DNA of 64,000 nt from Dendrolimus kikuchii (lineage: Eukaryota > Arthropoda > Insecta > Lepidoptera > Lasiocampidae): positions 2,445,051 to 2,509,050 of the forward strand of contig CM034391.1 of the NCBI GenBank assembly GCA_019925095.2, in the 5' to 3' direction. The notes under the pieces were generated by a model. It saw nothing but the letters and a program-made list of their open reading frames with translations, was not told the origin of the DNA and ran no database searches. Shown one piece after another: positions 56,286 through 64,000 of the stretch (its first letter is position 1; each line of letters starts with the position of its first letter). Both the position numbers and the translations under genes were made by a program.

Positions 56286-56443
56286 TCAAACGAAAATTCT
56301 GCTAACGATACCTAAACACACCTCGTCCTTTGTAGGAAACTCTTTTACCCTACGGGCTGTTCGCCTGTGGAACTCCCTCCCCTTGAAAATCAGACAAGCT
56401 ACTTCCATTTCTACATTCAAACACTTGATGACTGAGTTTTAAA
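56286..56443 (+). pseudogene. Jockey/CR1-like RT C-terminus
   Basis: The frame encodes NSFTLRAVRLWNSLPLKIRQ and ends KHLMTEF with a stop at 56440-56442. The pattern FT-x-x-x-V-x-LWN-x-LP is typical of the end of Jockey/CR1-type reverse transcriptases. No upstream domains and no poly(A) tail directly after. Confidence 0.7.
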
Positions 56444-56452
56444 GGTTTTAAG

Positions 56453-56572
56453 CGCGTTAATTTATTTGATTTTGGTTTTTCCGACGTTTCGGCCACTTTT
56501 CAGTGGCCGTGATCACGGAAGACAAAGATGTCAAGTGTCAACGAGTATTGTTAAAGTTTTATGTAGCCTACT
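56453..56572 (+). repeat. Single arm of the 17042-17222 palindromic MITE
   Basis: Same segment and order as 49143-49259, continuing through agttttatgtagcctactgc to the LINE junction. Confidence 0.65.
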
Positions 56573-56584
56573 GCCAACTTGTTA

Positions 56585-56873
56585 CATACATACATATATA
56601 ACTTCACGCCAGTTCCCTTGCGGGGTAGGCACGAACAACAGATCGCCATTCAGGCTTATTCTTACACACCTCTTGTCATGCACGCTCGTCTGTTCTTAAG
56701 GCTCCTGACATCACCTTCTGCTAGTACACGATCAATTTGATCTTGGAAGGTGTGTCATGGCCTTCCACGTCTTCTGCATCCATCCACTTTTGCATTGTAT
56801 ATCTGTTTAGTCTTTCATCATGCATTCTTTCCACATGCCCGAACCACCGGAGCATTCCTTTCCTTACCTTCAC
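56585..56873 (-). mobile_element. RTE-type LINE, 3' end
   Basis: Short copy with a deletion of gcttctttgacattcataac. Duplication gccaacttgtta at 56573-56584 and 56874-56885 (12 bp). Confidence 0.85.
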
Positions 56874-56885
56874 GCCAACTTGTTA

Positions 56886-57322
56886 AGTTTAATTATTTAG
56901 TTTTAATTTTGTTTATGGTTATTATTTACTCTATGGGAGCCTAATCTAATTTACTACCGCTTCGCAACATGTTATGGATCGAAGAGAACAAGTGAATTCA
57001 AGGAGCTGATTCCTATACTATATGAGTTCAGTAGATACAATTTAAAAGAAGTAAGAAACTGTGGTGTGTTATATGGGTACATTTGATGGCTTCTTCCGAC
57101 TCTACAAGCATCCAGGCTAGCGCGAGACTTGCAAATAATAAAATCTAGCACAATAATACATGTGATTTGCTACGGCGTCGACCCACTTTCACAGGTGTGT
57201 GGTCGTAAACCACCCCGACACGCTGCACGCACAAAATTGCTAATTCCGAAAGCTATGGTCTAAGACTTAGGCGACGAGTGAATTGATATTTATATAATGT
57301 TATAATTAAAAAGTGTTTTCAA
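56886..57322. other. No gene seen
   Basis: 56951-56995 (ccgcttcgcaacatgttatgg) recalls the 24122-24450 retroposon. 57160-57240 is GC-richer but without exon structure. Confidence 0.35.
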
Positions 57323-58073
57323 TCTAATAATATAAAGCTGAAGAGTTTGTTTGTTTGTTTAAACGCGCTAATCTCAGGAACCGCTGGTCCGATTTGAAAA
57401 ATTCTTTCAGTGTTGAATAGTACATTTATCGAGGAAGGCTATAGGCTATATTTTCAAAAAATTAGAGATCCTTACTAAAAGTCCAATAATGTAAACCAAG
57501 GTGTAAAAGAATGACCCGAAAAAATCCTTATACGGCGTGCGCTGCGAAAACTATTGATTATAGACCAAAACAATGGAATACCACTTTGCAGAACATATAA
57601 TTGTCTATAAAAATATCGCGTAACTATATGTCTAACTATTGTAGTTATCTCACAATAAGTGTTTTCTTTTATTTTTTTAAATACTTAAAATGCCGTCGCT
57701 TCAAAAACTCTTTATTTTGTACCTTGGTATTAATCTTTTAAAAATAAATTACTCCATATTCAAGACGAATTCAATACCTTTCTAGAACTTTTTGAATTAT
57801 TCAATTCGGACGTTTCATTCAAAAGATATCGTGATATTTAAAATGTAAGTATTAGTGATGTAGCCAAATATACTAATATGTTGTTTGATTGAACGCGCTT
57901 ATGTCAGGAACTACTGGTCTTTCAGTGTTGGATAGCCTATTTATCGAAGAAGGCTATAGGCTATATATCATCACGCTAAAACCAATAGGAGCGGAGCACC
58001 AATGAAGAATGTTTCAAAATCAGAGGGCTTATGAAAGCAAATTCCACGCGGACGACGTTGCGGGCACAGCTAG
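57323..58073 (+). mobile_element. Helitron-like element with internal duplication
   Basis: Starts tctaataatataaagctg and ends gttgcgggcacagctag. The 5' segment (aacgcgctaatctcaggaac ... ggaaggctataggctat) recurs inside at about 57889-57980, so it is either one element with a duplication or one Helitron nested in another. Confidence 0.65.
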
Positions 58074-58099
58074 TTAATTATAAATTAAACTATAGTTAC

Positions 58100-58500
58100 T
58101 TACTATATATAAAACTAATCCTACAAAATAACATAAATGTATAAACAAAATATTGACCCCAAATCGCTGTCCACTGGGAGCGCCGAGCAAGAGTTTTGGT
58201 TATGTGAGATCTTAATCAGACTTGTTGAGAGATCTAGAGGTGATGAGCTCTAGATCTTTATAACCCGATTGTCTTATCACCGAAAAACACAATTGGGTAC
58301 CTACTATCAATGCACTCATATTTGCGGAATTTCAAGTCCTCTTGATGTGTGGCATTAGCCCCGTCTTTCATGTTTGTATCTGAAAGATAGGAAGCTGCCA
58401 AAGTATCAACATATGTTGCATCCCATACTAAGGGGCGTCCTATTTTTCATGACACACTAATGACATGCCATCAGGTCTCCTGTCATCGTCGTGGCATAGT
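58100..58500 (-). pseudogene. Retroelement protein C-terminal remnant
   Basis: The minus strand carries pieces equivalent to RPL-x-WDAT and the 'RKYE...' block, in the order of 20880-21262 (shared DNA agaggtgatgagctc and gcatcccatactaaggggcg). Multiple frame breaks. Confidence 0.5.
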
Positions 58501-59538
58501 TCATTTGGTTCGAGAACAACTAGTACCCTGTTTATGTATTGATTTTAAAATATATTGGGTCTACAAATCAGTTTGGTGCGTTCTCAAAAACGGCTAAGTT
58601 GTTATGAATGTTTTATAATGACAGCTGATTTCAGTTGATTCAGAGAGGTTAAACATCTATCGTTAAAATTTAGTTTGTATCGCTTTGTGATTCATAAAAC
58701 CACTTGATATTTATGTGTTGAACGTGTCACGTGTTTTAATCAATTTGAATTTGTGGGAGGTTTAAGTTTTCTGTATTAGTTGAAAGAAAAGTACAGCAGA
58801 AGCATAATTGAAAACTTCCTAGAGGTTTATTTATGGTACAATGTATCGATTGATACATTATGTAAGGAATAGTTTTTACAAAAGCAAACAGGTATTTTTT
58901 TATCAAATCTTGCACAGGTTTATAGGCAGAATTTGTATAATACCTATATATAAATGTTTCTTTGTTCCTTCTTTGCTACCTTGATAATGAACCGAAAGTA
59001 CATATTGATTTTCATGAAAATTGGTATGTACTTTCGATAACCTATATAAACAATAGCAACTTTTAAGTCGGAATATTGAAACTATTTCGCAAGGATTTTC
59101 TCAAAAAAAAAAGAAAAATCTGTCTGAACCTATAAACCAAAAATAAATATTTTCTACAACTTTTTAAAGTTGGTGTATTTTGCAATTTTGAAGTTGATTT
59201 TTATGTTTAATTTGATACCGATTTTGAGATGTTGTAGATAATATTTATTTTTTACAAGCTTTTATTTACTGCTTATTAATTTGATGCCGAATTTGTTTTC
59301 GTGAAAAAAATGTATTTTCTACTATTTAGTTGTTTGAATAGGTTTAGAAATAATTTTTAAGCGCCTATATAAATTGTACTACTGGCACGCGTATACAACT
59401 TTTTGCCTTTCGAAGAACTTGGTGCTCTTAAAGGTAGCTCCCGATGTCCCTGAGATCCACTCATCAGATCCTGATTTGGCGACAATGTGACCACCTCGGG
59501 CATATACACTTTCGAGCATAACTCAAAAGTCACACATA

Positions 59539-59546
<8 letters not shown>
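58501..59546. other. No supported gene
   Basis: AT-rich. 59370-59530 (agatccactcatcagatcctg, ggcgacaatgtgaccacct) looks like part of a dispersed repeat. The minus-strand frame 59357-59596 includes the CA tract and is not a gene. Confidence 0.4.

Positions 59547-59582
<36 letters not shown>
59547..59582. repeat. (CA)n microsatellite
   Basis: About 17 ca units. Confidence 0.95.
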
Positions 59583-59584
<2 letters not shown>

Positions 59585-59689
59585 GTACGCACTCATACAT
59601 ATATTTTTTTCTTTTTAAATGAATATAACTGTAATCAATAATTTCACAATCAGAACTGTACCAATTAGGAAGGCGGTCCCCAATGTACA

Positions 59690-59900
59690 AGTCGACCCAG
59701 TTTGGAGACCAAAGAGTTTCAAAAATTGTGAATTATATTTTACTCAATAACTGATTTTTGATTATTGATTTGATTGATTTTCGCATACCAAAAAATCGGT
59801 CCACAATTAACGGAGAAATCGCGTAACAGACATACAAAAAACATGCAGTCGAATGTAGAACCTCCTCTTTTTGGAAATCGGTTAATTAACGCCAGAAAAT
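59690..59900 (+). repeat. One-ended relative of the 18547-19053 MITE
   Basis: cagacatacaaaaaacatgc, then gaacctcctctttttggaaatcggtt, the latter a diverged TIR. Confidence 0.5.
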
Positions 59901-60254
59901 TTGCAGCTAGGATACGTGAACTCTAGCTTTGTTAAACGCTACCTCCTGTGAATTATGAATTATTATTCACGATAATGTGTCCTTTCGCTCGGTGACAATA
60001 TAGCGGGCATCAGTCCCGGTCTTAGCGAGAACTATTAACACAGTTCCTATGATCGAACCAGAACACTTTGGGAAATAGGTATTCCTGGATTTTGCAACAT
60101 TTAAACACACATTAATCATTGTGCAAATGTAACAATGTTTACTTTGCTAATTACTCCAGTTTTCAACGAGTTTGAAATTTTATTATCAACTTATAATGGA
60201 TGGGAAGTTAATATAACTTTTCAAAGTTAAAAAATACATAAAAAGAAAGAAAGA

Positions 60255-60510
60255 AAAAAAACTTGAGAGGTGTCAAGGGACACCCGGATGGAACGAAGTT
60301 CCTTTCGATTAATTAGTGAAGGAATTGTAATTGGAATTGAGAGAGAGAGAGACAGACAGACAGACAGAGAAACATGCGACGCCGCACAGCTTACAATAGC
60401 TTACTATAGCAAAAAGTGTCGTGACAACTTTTCGTAAGAATTTTTTCCGTCTAGCCCCCTTTCACAACGCGCGATAAGGAACTTCGTTCCAAAAATATTT
60501 ATTCAGAACT
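60255..60510 (+). repeat. Family K repeat, intact copy
   Basis: aacttgagaggtgtcaaggg ... ggaacgaagttcctttcg ... (ga)n ... cacaacgcgcgataagg ... aacttcgttcc. The ends ggaacgaagttcc and ggaacttcgttcc are partly inverse. Non-coding. Confidence 0.6.
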
Positions 60511-60527
60511 ACATACAGACCAAAAAA

Positions 60528-61341
60528 AAACTTGAGAGGTGTCAAAGGACACCAGGTGTGGAACGAAGTGCCTTTCGATTAATTAGTGAAGGAATTGTAA
60601 TAATATTTTTTTTTTAAGTTATTTATTATGTACAAAAAACCTGTATACACTCAACAATTTATGATGTCCATCAAAATATATAATAAATTACCATTAGACA
60701 TAAAGACATGCCGCGAATTTGAGACATATAAATATAAGCTATTTACGTACTTAACGGACAAGTCATTTTATTCGATACAGGAATTCTTGGACAGTAACAA
60801 TAAATGACTAAAATGTTAGATAAAGGTGATATATATATAATTCTGACTAAAGCTAAACAAACACACTGACATTAAAATATTTAGGAATCAATAAACACAT
60901 GCGTATCAATATTAGTTTCTCCTTTTTTTGACATTTAATTAAATTTTCTCTTTGTTTTAAAATCTATGTAAATTTTTTTTTTCTATTATTTTTAATAACT
61001 GTAAAGGTGGTCTGGAAGATATCGCCGGCGGCGATAAGACCTCCTATTGTATATGTCACTTATGTATGCAATAAAGAACATTCATTCATTCATTCATTCT
61101 ATCATTCATTCATTCAACAAAAATAATCGTCGCGACACCACACTGTTCAATGCGAAATAGAAAGGCGAAACGAAAACAACTGGCTTGCTTTCTATGAGAG
61201 AGAGAGAGACAGACAGAGAAAGACGCGCACGCCGCACGGCTTAAAACTATAGCAAAAAGTGTCGTTACAACTTTTGCTCTTCATTTTTTCCGTCTAGCCC
61301 CTTTTCACAACGCGCGATAAGGAACTTCGTTCCAATATACT
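60528..61341 (+). repeat. Family K repeat, split by a Jockey-like LINE
   Basis: The first part (60528-60602) ends gaaggaattgtaata. The second (61121-61341) resumes before the (ga)n tract and ends gataaggaacttcgttcc. The LINE at 60603-61120 lies between. Confidence 0.6.
60603..61120 (+). mobile_element. Jockey/CR1-like LINE, 3' end
   Basis: A 59-codon frame at 60628-60807 encodes the RT C-terminus (MSIKIYNKLPLDIKTCREFE, ending FYSIQEFLDSNNK). The 3' UTR includes gatatcgccggcggcgataag, then caataaagaac and an (attc)n tail to 61117. The 5' part, including the catalytic domain, is absent. Possible short duplication aataat on both sides. Confidence 0.75.
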
Positions 61342-61374
61342 TATAAATAAGACAATACAACTGAAATGAAGCTC

Positions 61375-61450
61375 TGAATCGGTCCTAACTCAGCACGATG
61401 CTGGTTGACTCAACCAGCGCTGGTCTTCCGCTACGACCGTTCCAGTGACT
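61375..61450 (+). repeat. Short dispersed repeat with aaccagcgctgg
   Basis: gaagctctgaatcggtcctaa ... caaccagcgctggtc recurs at 62350-62430 (gaagttctaaaccattcctag ... caaccagcgctggtt). Confidence 0.55.
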
Positions 61451-61508
61451 CACGGATAGACAAAACAAGAAAAATATGATGAGTACCTACTATTGGAAAC
61501 AAATTAAA

Positions 61509-61838
61509 TCTATATATATAAAAGGAAGTCGTGTTAGTTACACTATTTATAACTCAAGAACGGATGTACCGATTTGGCTGAAAATTGGTGGGGAGGTAGC
61601 TTGGAACCAGGAGACGGACATAAGATACTTTTTACCCCGTTGGAACCGGTAGGTGGTGCTGAGATCGGGTTCTAGAATCCTCCTAATCGCCTGGAGAGAT
61701 TTTGGTGATTTTGTTTTTGTGTGTTTGAGTGGGTTCCCGGATGGTTTAAATCCACAATTGGAACCGGTAGGTGGCGCTGGGATCGGATCCTAGATTTTTA
61801 TTTTTTCAGAGCAGGACAACGTCTGCCGGGGCCGCTAG
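61509..61838 (+). mobile_element. Helitron-like element
   Basis: tctatatatataaaaggaag to gtctgccggggccgctag. TC/CTAG ends, two ggaaccggtaggtggYgctg segments inside. Relative of 16150-16462. Confidence 0.8.
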
Positions 61839-63000
61839 TATAATATAAAAAAATATATTGCTTTTTTATTATACTAAAAACTATAATAGGTGGCACTTTT
61901 TCGTGCGGTATTTGGAGTTTAGTATAGTTATAATATTTTTTTATTACTCTGTGATCTATTAGGAGTTGCCATACTGATATTTTTTTGCCGCGCTTTTTCA
62001 GTCTCTACGTTCATTAGGCAGATTCTAGAGGTTTTGATGGTTTTTCAAATTCATAATAGGTCATACATGTAAGTCAAAATTTAAATCTACTTCCTATTAT
62101 ATGTCTACAGCTTCGCACTGTGTTATGGTTGTTCAAAGGAGAAGAAGCGGCAAGAAACTCCCCAGCAACACGTCTAGCAAAAATTTTTTTTCGTCATAAT
62201 TATTTATATATTATCTCAGGCTCTTTTTTGTATGAAAAGTGAAAAATTATGGATGGCGGCTATTGAAAGAAAGAAAGAAGAAAGAAAGAGATATAGAAAA
62301 TATATTTGTTTAGAGCTATGTACAAAACAAAATATAATAAAATACAACTAGGAAATGAAGTTCTAAACCATTCCTAGCTCAGCATTACGCTTGTTGAATC
62401 AACCAGCGCTGGTTGATTGCGGAACGGACGACGAGAAGACTTAAAAAAAACTTATCAAAAGCTTAAAAATGTCAACTGATTTCACCTGTTCGCTGTCTAC
62501 TCAAAGATAATTATCTGGAAAAAATAATAATTTTGGTCTATTTACGCATGAATTAATAGAATTTTTGTTTTTTCACACTGCTGTTTTCACGTCGCTGTCA
62601 GTGTACATCGAGCTGTCATGTCTTGGCAACTGTCATAAGTGACGGATATGGTTTACAGAAATGTCAGATCTGTCAAGATTTTGATGTGATTAGTATGATG
62701 TAACTTTGGTCTGAATTCAAAATGATTTCACACATGTTACAATAAAGTCTAAAATTGTTGCCTTTCACATATTACGTCACACGGTAAGGGGACGAAGTGT
62801 GACATTGTGTGACAAGGGGTGGAAGGGGTCCTAAATTTCGTGACGTCACATTTCAAAATCTGATAAATTTAAGGTTTAAAACACGAAATTTGAATAGTGT
62901 TTACATTATTAAAAATTAATTGAAATGGAAGTAAAACTAATTACGGAACTGCTGTTTTAATTGAATAAATTATTGATGTAAAATCGCAAAATACGTGATA
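61839..63000. other. No gene seen
   Basis: Contains the short repeat at 62350-62430, a (gaaa)n-like stretch at 62263-62295, and at 62770-62860 a diverged element with cattacgtcacac ... gtgacgtcac. No exon. Confidence 0.4.
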
Positions 63001-63229
63001 TCATACTACAAGGTGTTTGACAAGGACGGGAGAGGGGTCAAAAGTCTTGAAATTCGTTTGACGTAATTTGTAGATGACACCATACACTTTAAAACAATAC
63101 AGTTATATGTTTATTATGTTTAAATAGTTGCATATTATCACCATATCTTGTATATGTATATAACTTATGTGTATATTTGTATATATAGTATAGTTATATA
63201 TTTATTATTAAAATGTAAGTAATCGTACA

Positions 63230-63400
63230 ATAATCATGTATACCACCGTCGCCACTCCTAATCAGAATATTCTTGCCACGGGTTGTCTGGAAGAGATCGC
63301 TTTTTAGCGATAAGACCGCCCTTTGTACCCAACTAGACTAATACTAGTTCGTAAGTTTTTCTGTAATGGTGTACAATAAAGTGTTATCTATCTATTTACC
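63230..63400 (+). mobile_element. Jockey/CR1-like LINE 3' UTR
   Basis: ggttgtctggaagagatcgc, tttttagcgataagaccgcc, then gtacaataaagtgttatct and (atct)n. Same 3' UTR as 63421-63961. Confidence 0.7.
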
Positions 63401-63420
63401 TAGTTATATAATAATGACGT

Positions 63421-63961
63421 TTTGAATTCCTTTGCCTCTCCACTTCTCACAGTTTGCGCTCAGATACATATCGTAGACTCCTGACACCTGCATACACTTC
63501 ATCCTTTTATGATAACTCTTTCACAGTGCAGGTTGTCAAACTCTGAAATCCGTTGCCTCTTACTGTCAGAGAGGATAAAACATTACCTACATTTCGGAAC
63601 TCGCTTCGAAAGTACTATCTGTCTCTAAATAAATATGTCTAATATATTAAATATTTACTTATTTATCTATTGTAATATATAAAATGCTTGTCACATATAA
63701 TGTTAACAAATATATTTATTTAGATTATTTTGTATATACGTATATATATTACTTTTATATATGTATTAAATTTATAAATTAGTGTAAGTATGTATATTTA
63801 AATTGTACAGTCCTATCTTTTTTCTGCTTCACCTACATCGCCAGATTAGTTAAGAATTTCTTTTAAGCCAGGTTGCCTGGAAGAGATCGCTTTTAGCGAT
63901 AAGGCCGCCTGTTGTTTTGCCAACAAGTAGGTGAGCAATAAAGTGTTATCTATCTATCTAT
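63421..63961 (+). mobile_element. Jockey/CR1-like LINE, 3' end with broken ORF
   Basis: The frame near 63510-63640 encodes YDNSFTVQVVKL, then a stop where other copies have Trp, then NPLPLTVREDKTLPTFRNSL. The 3' UTR repeats ggttgcctggaagagatcgc and ends caataaagtgttatctatc. Dead copy. Confidence 0.75.
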
Positions 63962-64000
63962 AATAATTTTTTGATTTTACCTTTTCTTGGGAGCTTATGG

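Noticed and set aside
46971..64000. Remaining innexin exons
   Set aside because: I looked for the expected A-x-L-F-Y-x-P-R-x-L-W-K start and later conserved blocks on the + strand and found none. Some short exon could have been missed by eye.

Overview
The window looks like nuclear DNA of a lepidopteran insect, probably a butterfly or moth. The evidence is AT-rich sequence with spliced exons, many copies of repeat types I associate with Lepidoptera (Helitron-like elements ending in CTAG, RTE-type LINE tails ending in (TATG)n, a SINE with a poly(A) tail, Jockey/CR1-type tails with (ATTC)n or (ATCT)n), and a fragmentary innexin gene. There are no operons and no sign of bacterial sequence. Species cannot be named from this sequence alone.

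Only one host gene is recognised with confidence. It is the 5' half of an innexin (gap-junction protein) on the + strand, in three exons at 43299-43497 (coding from 43456), 44657-44793 and 46811-46970. Splice sites and reading phases fit together exactly. The three exons encode the cytoplasmic N-terminus, transmembrane segment 1, the first extracellular loop with its two cysteines, and the YYQWV start of segment 2. The remaining exons were not found downstream, so they probably lie beyond base 64000. The conserved positions resemble shaking-B, but segment 1 is unusually alanine-rich and the extracellular loop is short. Two further host-like exons on the minus strand (10587-10733 and 13545-13790) are not recognised.

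Nearly everything else is repeat-derived. 1-9.6 kb: a tRNA-derived SINE, a head-to-head pair of LTR-like arms, a poly(A) SINE family (here 'family S', about 300-315 bp), Helitrons and RTE tails. 9.6-14 kb: low-copy sequence with the two unknown exons and a MITE-like block. 14-28 kb: densely nested transposons, including SINEs split by an R1-like LINE and by an RTE LINE, a Helitron with two SINEs inside it, and a three-layer nest at 24.1-24.9 kb whose empty-site paralogue is at 7.0-7.1 kb. 29704-32333: ten tandem copies of a 263-bp satellite, each with a TGACGTCA palindrome and two hairpins. 32.7-43 kb: more S copies, MITEs, LTRs and AT-rich intergenic DNA. 43.3-47 kb: the innexin exons, whose introns have filled with repeats. 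47-64 kb: Helitrons, S copies, RTE tails, and a terminal cluster of Jockey/CR1-like LINE 3' ends.

Most insertions can be ordered in time because target-site duplications are visible: eight RTE tails and both LINE-in-SINE insertions carry direct repeats of about 8-14 bp. Family names come from recalled motif similarity, not from a database search.
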